From SKLM01 sp964450435 (GTDB lineage Bacteria; Chloroflexota; Anaerolineae; B4-G1), in the NCBI GenBank assembly GCA_964450435.1, contig CAYVCX010000053.1:1-21844 (forward strand): a DNA stretch of 21,844 bases, written 5' to 3'. Under the pieces are notes generated by a model, which made no database searches, had not been told where the DNA came from, and saw only the letters and a list, made by a program, of their open reading frames with translations. Position 1 is the stretch's first letter; every line of letters begins with the position of its first letter. Positions 13,867 through 21,377 of the stretch are shown one piece after another. Position numbers and translations under genes: made by a program.

Positions 13867-14240
13867 ACACAGCCTCCTGAAGATTGCACCGATCTGTTGC
13901 CCATTACATCTCCACATGAATCGACAGGGTCGCTTCGCCACGGCCAGACGGTCTCGTCCTGGCGCACCGGCAACTGGGCCGAGTCGCTCACCACCAGTAA
14001 TTCCGCTCCAGTAACCCCCTGCGCGGATAGATCGCCCATTTGTCCCAACCGCTTCTCCGGTACCCTGGCGACGAGGGGTTCCGGGAAAGCGCTCGGTTCT
14101 TCGATGAGCGCCCGCACCGGCAGCTCGGCGGCTGCCTCACGCTCCAATATCCTATCCGTGCGCCATTTTCCCTGCTGCTTGTCCTTCTTAGGCCAAGCAT
14201 ACGCCGGGAGAACGGAGCTTTCAAGTCCCTTGTCACTCAT
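13830..14240 (-). CDS. Possible hypothetical protein
   Basis: This frame encodes 136 residues from an ATG at 14240 (or 139 from a GTG at 14249). The first 80 or so residues have a normal composition, with charged segments such as EREAAAELPVRALIEEP. The C-terminal part overlaps the [4Fe-4S] gene in another frame and looks non-coding. Its TGA overlaps an in-frame ATG of that gene (ATGA), which would suit coupling, but the better ribosome site there points to a different start. I recognise no family. It fills what would otherwise be a gap of about 420 nt after the lipBA fusion. It may be a real lineage-specific gene, a decayed gene, or chance. Confidence 0.35.
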   Translation of the reverse strand: MSDKGLESSVLPAYAWPKKDKQQGKWRTDRILEREAAAELPVRALIEEPSAFPEPLVARVPEKRLGQMGDLSAQGVTGAELLVVSDSAQLPVRQDETVWPWRSDPVDSCGDVMGNRSVQSSGGCVWHVPGFSTRPL

Positions 14241-14286
14241 CGTAATCACCAGGTTTTGCTGCCAGTGGTCGCGACAGCATCGCAGC

Positions 14287-15834
14287 TCAGGTAGTGCTCT
14301 TGCAGAGGTCCTCGGCGTGATAGGAGCTACGTACGAGGGGGCCGGCGGCGACGCCCCGGAAACCGATCTTCTGTGCCTGCTCCCGATAGCACCTGAACTC
14401 GTCGGGCGAGACGTAGCGGGCTACTGGAAGCTGTCGCTCGGTGGGCTGGAGGTACTGGCCGAGGGTCAGCACGTCGCACCGCGCGCGTCTCAGATCACGG
14501 AGCACCTGGAGCACCTCGGTCGCGCGCTCTCCTAGCCCCAGCATCAGGCCGGACTTCGTGGCTATCCGCTTACCGCTCCCCTTGGCATGCGCCAATAGCC
14601 CCAGTGAGCGTTCGTAGTAAGCCCCGGGGCGTACGTGTGAGTAGAGCCGTGGGACCGTTTCCAGGTTGTGATTTAGCACATCCGGTTTGGCAGCCAGAAC
14701 TTTCTCAAGCGCAGCACACGAGCCACTGAAGTCCGGGATGAGTACCTCGACGGTGGCGTCGGGCAACCGGCGGCGCACGGCCTCTATGGTCGCCGCAAAC
14801 TGGGCCGCTCCGCCGTCCGGCAGGTCATCTCGCGTCACGGACGTGACGACCACGTGATGCAGGCCGAGCCGGGCAGCGGCCTCGGCCACCTGCTCCGACT
14901 CGCGAGGATCGGGAGGCGCCGGGTTGCCCTGCTTCACAGCGCAGAACCTGCATCCGCGGGTGCAGACCGTGCCGAGGATCATGAAGGTGGCTGTCCCGCG
15001 CTCAAAACACTCGCCCAGATTGGGACAGCGGGCCTCCTGGCACACGGTATGGAGAGAGAGTTCATCGAGAAAGTGCTCCATATCGCTCAGGGCGGCCCTT
15101 GCATCGACAGACACACGTGCCCACAGCCAGGGGGGACGCTCGAGGCCGTCTGCGGAGAGGGTAGCGAGCGCGGCAGGGTCACCGCCGCGGATCGGGCGTC
15201 CAAACACCGCGGCGAAGACCCGCACGAAGCGATCGACTACCTCATCTGCGCGCGGCACAGTGCCCAGTTCCTGCTCCATCGACGTCACACCGTGATCGGT
15301 GACGCCGCAGGGGATTAGCAGGTCGAAGTGGGCCATGTTGGGCGCGACGTTGAGGGCCAGGCCGTGACGCGTCACGCCGCTCTCCGCGGCGATACCAAGG
15401 GCAGCGATCTTGTTGCCGTTGATCCACACCCCGGGATGGCCATCGAGACGGGTACCCATCAGCCCGTAGCTTTTGAGCAGACGGATGGAGATCTCTTCCA
15501 GGCAGCTAACGTAGGCGTGGAGGTCGCCCCCGTCCAGCTTCAGGATAGGATAGGCCACCAGCTGTCCGGGGCCGTGATACGTGGCACGCCCCCCGCGGTC
15601 GGTGGAGAGCACGCGGACGCCGGCCCGGCGCAGCACGGACGCGGAGGCGAGAACGTCCTCGTACCCTCCGCCCCGCCCGATGGTGATCACCGGCGGATGC
15701 TCCAGCACAAGGAGGGTATCCCCTATGGCCTCTCGCGCGCGCGCCGCGGCGATTCGCTCCTGGAGCCGGCAGGCCTTTTCGTAGGCCATCGTTCCCAGCT
15801 GAAAGACAGAGATCGGTCTCGCCCCGCGGTCCAC
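14287..15834 (-). CDS. lipB-lipA: LipB-LipA fusion: octanoyltransferase plus lipoyl synthase
   Basis: One 515-residue frame joins two complete lipoate enzymes. Residues about 1-225 are LipB, which moves octanoate from acyl carrier protein to the lipoyl-domain lysine. Its hallmarks are DRGGRATYHGPGQLVAYPI, catalytic K142 in GNKIAALGI and catalytic C176 in PCGVTDHGVTSM. Residues about 235-515 are LipA, the radical-SAM enzyme that inserts two sulfurs. The auxiliary cluster CX4CX5C is C265, C270 and C276; the radical-SAM CX3CX2C is C291, C295 and C298; the C-terminal VRSSYHAE contributes the conserved Ser (about 503). The start is a GTG at 15834 with GAGGAGG upstream, 17 nt after the E3 gene. No stop or frameshift lies at the junction. 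Normally these are separate genes. Confidence 0.95.
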   Translation of the reverse strand: MDRGARPISVFQLGTMAYEKACRLQERIAAARAREAIGDTLLVLEHPPVITIGRGGGYEDVLASASVLRRAGVRVLSTDRGGRATYHGPGQLVAYPILKLDGGDLHAYVSCLEEISIRLLKSYGLMGTRLDGHPGVWINGNKIAALGIAAESGVTRHGLALNVAPNMAHFDLLIPCGVTDHGVTSMEQELGTVPRADEVVDRFVRVFAAVFGRPIRGGDPAALATLSADGLERPPWLWARVSVDARAALSDMEHFLDELSLHTVCQEARCPNLGECFERGTATFMILGTVCTRGCRFCAVKQGNPAPPDPRESEQVAEAAARLGLHHVVVTSVTRDDLPDGGAAQFAATIEAVRRRLPDATVEVLIPDFSGSCAALEKVLAAKPDVLNHNLETVPRLYSHVRPGAYYERSLGLLAHAKGSGKRIATKSGLMLGLGERATEVLQVLRDLRRARCDVLTLGQYLQPTERQLPVARYVSPDEFRCYREQAQKIGFRGVAAGPLVRSSYHAEDLCKSTT

Positions 15835-15851
15835 TTGCTACCCTCCTCAAC

Positions 15852-17231
15852 CTACCACTTGGGCAGGTGGAGGGAGCGCTTCTTCACGTCCATCGCCGCG
15901 TCCACGATCGCCTCCCCAATCGACGGATGGGCAGGGATGAAATCCATAAGCTGAGTGACCGTGGCTTCGGACAACATCGCCACACTGACCACGTTGACCA
16001 GATCCATCGCGCCAGGGGCCATCATGTGGACCCCGAGGATTCTGCCGTACCTCTTGCCGGCGACGACCTTGATGGCCCCTGCGGTCTCGTCCAGGATCAT
16101 CCCATACGGGTTTATGGCAATAGGGACCTTTCCCACTTCGAAAGGAATACCCCGACCCTCGGCATCCTCCTCCGTCAGGCCCACCCAGGCCACCTCCGGC
16201 CAGGTGTGGAAGCAGCGAGGCATACTCCCGCGATCGATTTCGCTGCTCACGCCCATCGCGTTCTCAGCGGCGACGATGCCCTCGGCGTTCGCCTTGTGCG
16301 ACCACATAGGGCCCGCAGTAACGTCCCCGATGGCGTAGAGGTTCGGCACCTTGGTCTGCATTCGCTCGTCCACCGGCACAGCACCTTCGTCCATCCCCAC
16401 TTCGATGTCGCGCAACCCCAGGCCGCTTGAGTTAGGGACGCGGCGTGCGGCCAGCACCTTGTCCACCCGCATCTTGCCCTCGCCCTCGGCCAGCACCACC
16501 GTCAGGGCGCCGTCGTCGCTCTGGCGAATCGCCTCCACCTCGGCTCCCCGTTTGACGCCCATTCCCGCGTCGTGGAGCAGCTTGGCGAACCGCTGCGAGA
16601 TCTCTCTGTCGGCCTCCGGGATCAGCTGCCGGCCGTCGGCAACGACCGTGACCTGGGCGCCCATCCAATGGAAGTACTGGGCGAACTCGAGATCCCAGGC
16701 CTGGTGACCGATGACGGCGATGCGAGGAGGGATCTCACGCAGCCCGACGGCCTCCTCGGTGTCGATGACCCCGGGCAGGTCCGCCCCTTCAATGTACAGT
16801 TGAGCTGAGACGGACCCCGTTGCCAGAATGACGTTCCGCGCTTTGATCTCCTCACCCTCAACCGCCACCGTGTCGGGGGCGATGAGCTTTCCCCTCCCCT
16901 CGACCAATTCAACCCCGTAATCCGTGAGCTGCTCGCGCGTGCCCATGCGCAGGCTCTCAACGAGCAGGTCTTTCTCATCGTGAAGCGCATCTATGTCGAT
17001 CTCCGGCTCCCCCACCTGGATGCCAAAACGGCTCGCCTCGCGCAGAGCCTTCATCCGTCGGGCGGCAGTGACGAGGAAAGTGAGCGGGATGCAGTTCTTG
17101 TTCATGCACTTGCCGCCCAGATGCTGCTCCTCAACCACCGTTACTTGGCCCCCCAACTGCGCAGCCCGAACCGCGGCCGCAAAGCCGCCTGAGCCGCCAC
17201 CAATCACCACTACATCTTGTCTCCCAGCCAT
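15852..17231 (-). CDS. lpd: E3-like dihydrolipoyl dehydrogenase with degraded NAD motif
   Basis: This 459-residue flavoprotein disulfide oxidoreductase would reoxidise dihydrolipoyl groups on E2. The FAD dinucleotide motif is VVVIGGGSGGFAAA (7-20). The redox pair is C42 and C47 in GGKCMNKNCIPL, although the usual Ser-Lys after CIP is Leu-Thr. The active-site dyad is H435 and E440 in AHPSIGE, and the FAD motif YAIGDVTAGPMWSHKANAEG is intact. In the second Rossmann domain the expected V-I-G-G-G-x-I-G-x-E reads VIGHQAWDLEFA (173-184), so the NAD-binding glycines are lost. The ATG at 17231 has AAGGAG placed inside the end of the E2 gene, 3 nt from the E2 stop. It could use another electron acceptor or be structurally adapted. 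Confidence 0.9.
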   Translation of the reverse strand: MAGRQDVVVIGGGSGGFAAAVRAAQLGGQVTVVEEQHLGGKCMNKNCIPLTFLVTAARRMKALREASRFGIQVGEPEIDIDALHDEKDLLVESLRMGTREQLTDYGVELVEGRGKLIAPDTVAVEGEEIKARNVILATGSVSAQLYIEGADLPGVIDTEEAVGLREIPPRIAVIGHQAWDLEFAQYFHWMGAQVTVVADGRQLIPEADREISQRFAKLLHDAGMGVKRGAEVEAIRQSDDGALTVVLAEGEGKMRVDKVLAARRVPNSSGLGLRDIEVGMDEGAVPVDERMQTKVPNLYAIGDVTAGPMWSHKANAEGIVAAENAMGVSSEIDRGSMPRCFHTWPEVAWVGLTEEDAEGRGIPFEVGKVPIAINPYGMILDETAGAIKVVAGKRYGRILGVHMMAPGAMDLVNVVSVAMLSEATVTQLMDFIPAHPSIGEAIVDAAMDVKKRSLHLPKW

Positions 17232-17234
17232 GGA

Positions 17235-18566
17235 TCATATCTCCTTAGCTTCGCCCGGACTAGGTCCTCCCGCGAAGATCAGCGCTGGATGCTCAAGCAG
17301 CTGACGTATTGTCTCCAGGAAGGCAGCCCCGGGCGCTCCGTCCACGACGCGATGGTCGATGGTCAAGCTAAGCACCATCTTCGAGCGGGCAGCGACCTGC
17401 CCATCGATCAGAGTGAGCTCCTCGGCGATACGCCCCACGCCGAGGATGGCCACCTCCGGCGGCCTGATGATCGGGGTGAAGGCATCCACCCCGTACATCC
17501 CCAGATTGGTGACGGTGAATACCCCACCGCTGACCTCATCCACGCTGAGCTCGCTCGCCCGCGCATGTTGGGCGAGATCCTGGATCTTGTCGCTGATCTC
17601 CGGCAGGGTCATCTGGTCCGCGTTGTGAATCACAGGGACCATCAACCCCTCCTCGAGCGCCACGGCGACCCCGATGTTGATCGCCTCCGGGAGCGCGATC
17701 TCGCCCGCGTCCTCATCGAGTTGAGCGCCCAGCATGGGATGCTCCTTCAATCCAGCAGCTACCGCCTTGATCAATAGGTCCGTATAGGATATCTTCCGAT
17801 CCCAGCGCTCTATCAGTGCCTCCCGGGTCCGCTTCAACTCAGTGACGTCGACCGTCCCCGTGATCGTAAGCTGAGCCATCGACCGGAGGCTCTGCGTCAT
17901 CTGCTCGGCGATCGACTCTCGCATCCCGGTGAAGGGAATCGTTTTCGGAAGGGCTTCTGGTCCTTCAAGTGCTCCGAGCACGTCGCTCTCTACGATGCGC
18001 CCTTCCGCCCCCGTCCCTTCGATCTCTTTCAGGCCAAGCCCCTCCTCTTCCGCGATGCGCCGGGCGAGAGGGCTGGCCCGAATGGCGGCCTTTTCCTCGT
18101 GGAAGCGCTCCACGTCACCTTCAGTGACCAGCCCGTCCGGCCCTGTGCCCTCCACTTGGGTGAGATCGACGCTGAGCTTCTCCGCTCGACGCCGCGCCGC
18201 AGGAGAGGCGGGAACGAAGCGGCGCTCCTTCTCCTCTTCAGGGGTGGGTTTCTCGGCTTTCTCCACCTCGGGCGCGGGGGCCTCCTCCGCCGGGACCGGC
18301 GAGACCTCTTCCACCTCAGGCATCTCCTCCCCAGGCTCAAGGATGAACCCGATCACCGCTCCAATGGGACGAGTCTCTTTGGGCTCGACGACGTGGCGCA
18401 CGATACCCCCGGCCGGTGCTTCCACCTTGTAGGTGATTTTCTTGCTCATCACCACCACCACCGGCTCTCCCCTCTCCACCTCCTCGCCGTCGTCTTTGAG
18501 CCATTTGACCACTTTCCCGTCTTTCATAGCCATGCCGAGCTTGGGCATAATCAGCTTCTCTGCCAT
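17235..18566 (-). CDS. acoC: Dihydrolipoamide acyltransferase E2 with two subunit-binding domains
   Basis: This 443-residue E2 is the core of a pyruvate/acetoin-type dehydrogenase complex and carries acyl groups on a lipoyl arm. Residues 1-80 form the lipoyl domain, with the modified lysine probably K43 in MSKKITYKVEAP (Lys replaces the usual Asp before it). After a Glu/Pro-rich linker (85-115) come two peripheral-subunit-binding domains in tandem: about 118-155 (PASPAARRRAEKL...GLVTEGDV) and about 163-199 (RASPLARRIAEEE...GRIVESDV). The catalytic domain (about 207-443) has the DHRVVDG active site (H405, D409). The ATG at 18566 follows GAGGAG. The frame is open 133 codons upstream, but that part is repetitive spacer and not E2-like. 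Most E2s have one subunit-binding domain. Confidence 0.94.
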   Translation of the reverse strand: MAEKLIMPKLGMAMKDGKVVKWLKDDGEEVERGEPVVVVMSKKITYKVEAPAGGIVRHVVEPKETRPIGAVIGFILEPGEEMPEVEEVSPVPAEEAPAPEVEKAEKPTPEEEKERRFVPASPAARRRAEKLSVDLTQVEGTGPDGLVTEGDVERFHEEKAAIRASPLARRIAEEEGLGLKEIEGTGAEGRIVESDVLGALEGPEALPKTIPFTGMRESIAEQMTQSLRSMAQLTITGTVDVTELKRTREALIERWDRKISYTDLLIKAVAAGLKEHPMLGAQLDEDAGEIALPEAINIGVAVALEEGLMVPVIHNADQMTLPEISDKIQDLAQHARASELSVDEVSGGVFTVTNLGMYGVDAFTPIIRPPEVAILGVGRIAEELTLIDGQVAARSKMVLSLTIDHRVVDGAPGAAFLETIRQLLEHPALIFAGGPSPGEAKEI

Positions 18567-18771
18567 GTTTGTCTCCTCAATGTCGAACGGTGGGATTGTC
18601 GGACAGCGAGTCCGGCCCTGTCCGGGGCCGGTCTGTCGAACAGCAAACTCGACCCGTTGAATAGCGGGCGAGACCGCCCAGTCCGACCTGGGTCGGGCAG
18701 CAGATCGATCCATGTCGGGCGCCGACCCAATCTGCGTCGGACGGCGAAGCCCGTGGTCCCTTTCTGTTGAG
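18567..18771. repeat. Spacer with clustered GTCGRRC repeats and small hairpins
   Basis: This 205-nt gap before the E2 gene contains the heptamer GTCGRRC six times on the + strand (18582, 18598, 18635, 18692, 18714, 18736) and GTCCGAC once inverted (18681). Nearby pairs make short hairpins: CCGGCCC/GGGCCGG at 18612-18631, GGGCG/CGCCC at 18666-18679, and GTCGG/CCGAC around 18714-18726. No gene is seen in it. Confidence 0.6.
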
Positions 18772-19077
18772 CTAGCAAAACAGCTTGTCGCCGCTCTTGA
18801 AGTCGAGACCAGGGTGATTGTCGAAGCGGACGACGCCCACCGCGGCCCGGTCGCCAACGGTCTTGGCAACCTCTGCGACGCCGACGTGTCCGAACCCGCC
18901 GCACAGTTCAAAAGCCGCGATCCCGTCCTCCACCAACTCCTGGCAGACAGCGGCGGCTTCATCATAGTCGCTGACGGCCACGGCGGTCAACTCGACCTCC
19001 GGCGTGATCACGGTGTTACGGTGCCGCTTCGGGTCGGCATCCGGTGCTAAGAAGATGAATGCAGCTTTCAAGGCCAT
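18772..19077 (-). CDS. DUF6506-like small protein of the dehydrogenase cluster
   Basis: This 101-residue protein starts at an ATG at 19077 with an AAAGGAGC ribosome site. Its sequence MALKAAFIFLAPDAD, then TPEVELTAVAVSDYDEA, then FELCGGFGHVGVAEVA and a final VGVVRFDNHPG segment agree with what I recall of the DUF6506 family, small soluble alpha/beta proteins of unknown function. No metal or catalytic motif is certain, though the CGGFGH loop is a plausible ligand site. It lies between acoX and the E2 gene, on the same strand, with gaps of about 184 and 205 nt. A 22-codon in-frame extension upstream lacks family resemblance. Confidence 0.75.
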   Translation of the reverse strand: MALKAAFIFLAPDADPKRHRNTVITPEVELTAVAVSDYDEAAAVCQELVEDGIAAFELCGGFGHVGVAEVAKTVGDRAAVGVVRFDNHPGLDFKSGDKLFC

Positions 19078-19261
19078 ATCACGTGCTCCTTTCCAGTCAA
19101 TGGTCGTGCTGGGATCCGGCGCGTCCGGAGGCGCGCCCTGCACCCTGCTCGTCTCATCGTCGTTCGCCGCTCCCCGACACTCAGGGACGCGGCACCTCTA
19201 GCAGCAACACGCGGGTCACCGTGTCGTTGGAAGCATAGGGTGCATCACCAAGCTGTGGGCA

Positions 19262-20263
19262 TCAGGATCTCATGTCGACGCAGCGGCGTCGGAAGGCGCC
19301 GCTCTCAATGCCTTCCTTCATACAGGCATCGATGTCCACGACCCGCGGGCCCTTGTGAGTCAGCCGCACGTGCATGGGCTGATCCGGGAACGCTTTCAAG
19401 GTGCGCTCACCGTCCAACGCTACCGTCGCATGGATCGCATCCAGCGAGACCTCGTCGCCCACGTGCAACGTCTCATACTTGCTGACGCAGATCGGCGTGA
19501 TCAGACCCGGCGCCACGGGGGCCATGACCCAGGTTCCCTCGGCTCCCAGCCGGAGGTGCATCCCCAGTTCGTCACGGGGCCCAATCAGACGAAGCTGGCT
19601 GCCGACGGCCGACATGCCGATGCTGTCCGGCTCCGTCCGCGCGAGAACGATCTGGTGAATCTGAGAAGGGTCCCACAGCGCCCGGCTGGCAATGAACAGG
19701 TTTTTCGTCACTACCACGTCAACCAGGGCGATGTCGGCCAATTCGCCGTCCCGATACACCTCCAGGCGCTTCGCGACGCAGCTCACCTTCTCCACATCGA
19801 CATCCCCGTTCGCGACGAGGCCGGCAGCCAGCCCGGCCACCGTTCCCTCCACCATCGTGGGAACGACGTTATTCGTGCCCGTGGAGACGGCAACCAGGGG
19901 CACGCCCCCACTTCCCTTCGCCACAGCGCGGTTCGTGCCGTCGCCGCCCAGGGTGATGATGCAAGGGACATCCATCTCTCGAAATCGCTGCCCGGCCTTC
20001 ACTGAGTCGCGTTCATCAGCACGAACCCTCATGTCCAGGAAGATGACATCCAGGGAAACCTCAAGGTTCTTGAGTGCATGCTCCCCCAGGCCGTAGTAGT
20101 CGGGCATAAAGACGACCTGCTCGATCCCCATCGCATCCAGCGCAAGCAGGACGCGGTAGAGAATGTTCACCTTCTCGTTGTTATCAAAGACCGAACTCCG
20201 GGCCACCAACCGGCGGATGTCCTTGCCTGAGGCCGGGTTGGCCACAATTCCCACCCTTGACAT
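19262..20263 (-). CDS. acoX: AcoX family ATP-NAD kinase-like protein
   Basis: This 333-residue protein has the ATP-NAD/diacylglycerol kinase-like fold: GIVANPASGKDIRRLVA at the N-terminus, the phosphate-binding ITLGGDGTNR (103-112) and the adenosine loop VSTGTNNV (126-133). AcoX proteins of this kind are encoded inside acetoin dehydrogenase operons (acoX-A-B-C order in some bacteria), but their reaction is not established. The ATG at 20263 has an AAAGGA ribosome site; a 25-codon upstream extension of the frame runs through the hairpin and is not family-like. It follows E1beta after a 78-nt gap holding a 19-bp hairpin. Its presence argues for acetoin or a related substrate rather than pyruvate. 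Confidence 0.88.
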   Translation of the reverse strand: MSRVGIVANPASGKDIRRLVARSSVFDNNEKVNILYRVLLALDAMGIEQVVFMPDYYGLGEHALKNLEVSLDVIFLDMRVRADERDSVKAGQRFREMDVPCIITLGGDGTNRAVAKGSGGVPLVAVSTGTNNVVPTMVEGTVAGLAAGLVANGDVDVEKVSCVAKRLEVYRDGELADIALVDVVVTKNLFIASRALWDPSQIHQIVLARTEPDSIGMSAVGSQLRLIGPRDELGMHLRLGAEGTWVMAPVAPGLITPICVSKYETLHVGDEVSLDAIHATVALDGERTLKAFPDQPMHVRLTHKGPRVVDIDACMKEGIESGAFRRRCVDMRS

Positions 20264-20286
20264 AGATCCTTTCCTGTATACGTTGA

Positions 20287-20327
20287 CAGAGGGAGTCGTC
20301 CTCCGGATCGGAGGACGACTCCCTCTG
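20287..20327 (-). terminator. 19-bp perfect stem-loop between E1beta and acoX
   Basis: Arms at 20287-20305 and 20309-20327 are perfectly complementary over 19 bp with a 3-nt loop. The stem starts 14 nt after the E1beta stop. On the transcribed strand it is followed by TCAACG, not a T-run. It is therefore more likely a partial terminator, RNA-processing or stability element inside the operon than a full terminator. Confidence 0.6.
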
Positions 20328-20341
20328 CTGTTGCTCAACCC

Positions 20342-21364
20342 CTATGCGGCGACCGTCTTCACCGCCGCGACAATGTCCTCCACACCGGGGAGGTATTCGT
20401 TCTCCAACGCCGGACTGAAGGGCACCGGCGTATGGGGCCCTGTGACCATCTGCGGAGGCGCATCGACGAAGCCGAAAGCCTTGGTCATCACCAGCGCCGT
20501 CAGATCCGTCGCCATGCTGCAGCGTGGGTTGTCCTCATCCACGACCACTAACCGGTGGGTCTTCTTCACCGAGTTGACGATGGTGTCCTCATCCAGGGGC
20601 GACAAAGTCCGCGGATCGATGACCTCCACCTCGATGCCCTCTCCCGCCAGTTGCTCGGCCGCCTGCAACGCCTGGTGGACCATGCGCGCGATGGCGACGA
20701 CGGTGGCGTCGCTCCCCTCGCGCTTGACGTCGGCCTCGCCAAGCGGGATCACGTACTCACCTTCCGCCACCTCGCCCTCCACGTCATAGAGGAGCTTGTG
20801 CTCGAAGAAGAGCACAGGGTCGTCGTCGCGGATGGCGGCAGCCAGCAGCCCCTTGGCGTCGGCCGGCGTCGAGGGCACGACAACCTTGAGGCCCGGCATA
20901 TGGGTAAAGACCGAGTAGTGGGAGCACGAGTGCTGGGCAGCTGCCCCGAACCCGGCGCCGATCATGCTGCGGATCACGACGGGCACCTCCGCCTTGCCGC
21001 CGAACATATAGCGGAGCTTGGCGCCCTGGTTGAAGATCTGGTCCATGCAGACGCCGAAGAAGTCGATGAACATCATCTCCGGCACCGGCCGCAGTCCGCT
21101 GGCTGCAGCGCCCATCGCAGCGCCGATGAAGGCCGACTCGCTGATCGGCGTATCGAGCACCCGGTCCCGACCGAACTCCTTGGCCAGACCGGCCGTGACG
21201 CCCATGACGCCTCCCCAGGCCTCCTCTCCCTTCCCTTCCACATGCGCCAACTCAGCGCCACCGGCTATGTCCTCGCCCATAAGAACCACAGTGGGATCGC
21301 GGCGCATCTCCAGTCGCAACGCCTCGTTTATGGCTTCCCGAAACGTCAACTTACGATCTGTCAT
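20342..21364 (-). CDS. acoB: 2-oxoacid/acetoin dehydrogenase E1 component, beta subunit
   Basis: This 340-residue protein is the E1beta subunit (transketolase pyrimidine plus C-terminal domains) of a thiamine-diphosphate-dependent dehydrogenase. Visible family stretches are VLMGEDIAG, the ThDP-activating Glu in DTPISESAFIGAAMGAA, the HSCSHYSVFTHMPGLKVVVPS block (usually HSQS) and IDPRTLSPLDEDTI in the C-terminal domain. The ATG at 21364 is placed 6 nt after AGGAGG; a GTG one codon upstream is less well spaced. It follows E1alpha after 13 nt. The neighbouring acoX favours acetoin dehydrogenase, but branched-chain or pyruvate complexes have very similar E1beta sequences. Confidence 0.93.
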   Translation of the reverse strand: MTDRKLTFREAINEALRLEMRRDPTVVLMGEDIAGGAELAHVEGKGEEAWGGVMGVTAGLAKEFGRDRVLDTPISESAFIGAAMGAAASGLRPVPEMMFIDFFGVCMDQIFNQGAKLRYMFGGKAEVPVVIRSMIGAGFGAAAQHSCSHYSVFTHMPGLKVVVPSTPADAKGLLAAAIRDDDPVLFFEHKLLYDVEGEVAEGEYVIPLGEADVKREGSDATVVAIARMVHQALQAAEQLAGEGIEVEVIDPRTLSPLDEDTIVNSVKKTHRLVVVDEDNPRCSMATDLTALVMTKAFGFVDAPPQMVTGPHTPVPFSPALENEYLPGVEDIVAAVKTVAA

Positions 21365-21377
21365 CACCAGCCTCCTC

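Noticed and set aside
18567..18965. 133-codon N-terminal extension of the E2 frame
   Set aside because: It overlaps the DUF6506-like gene and the repeat spacer and does not resemble E2. The ATG at 18566 has a strong ribosome site and starts a canonical lipoyl domain.
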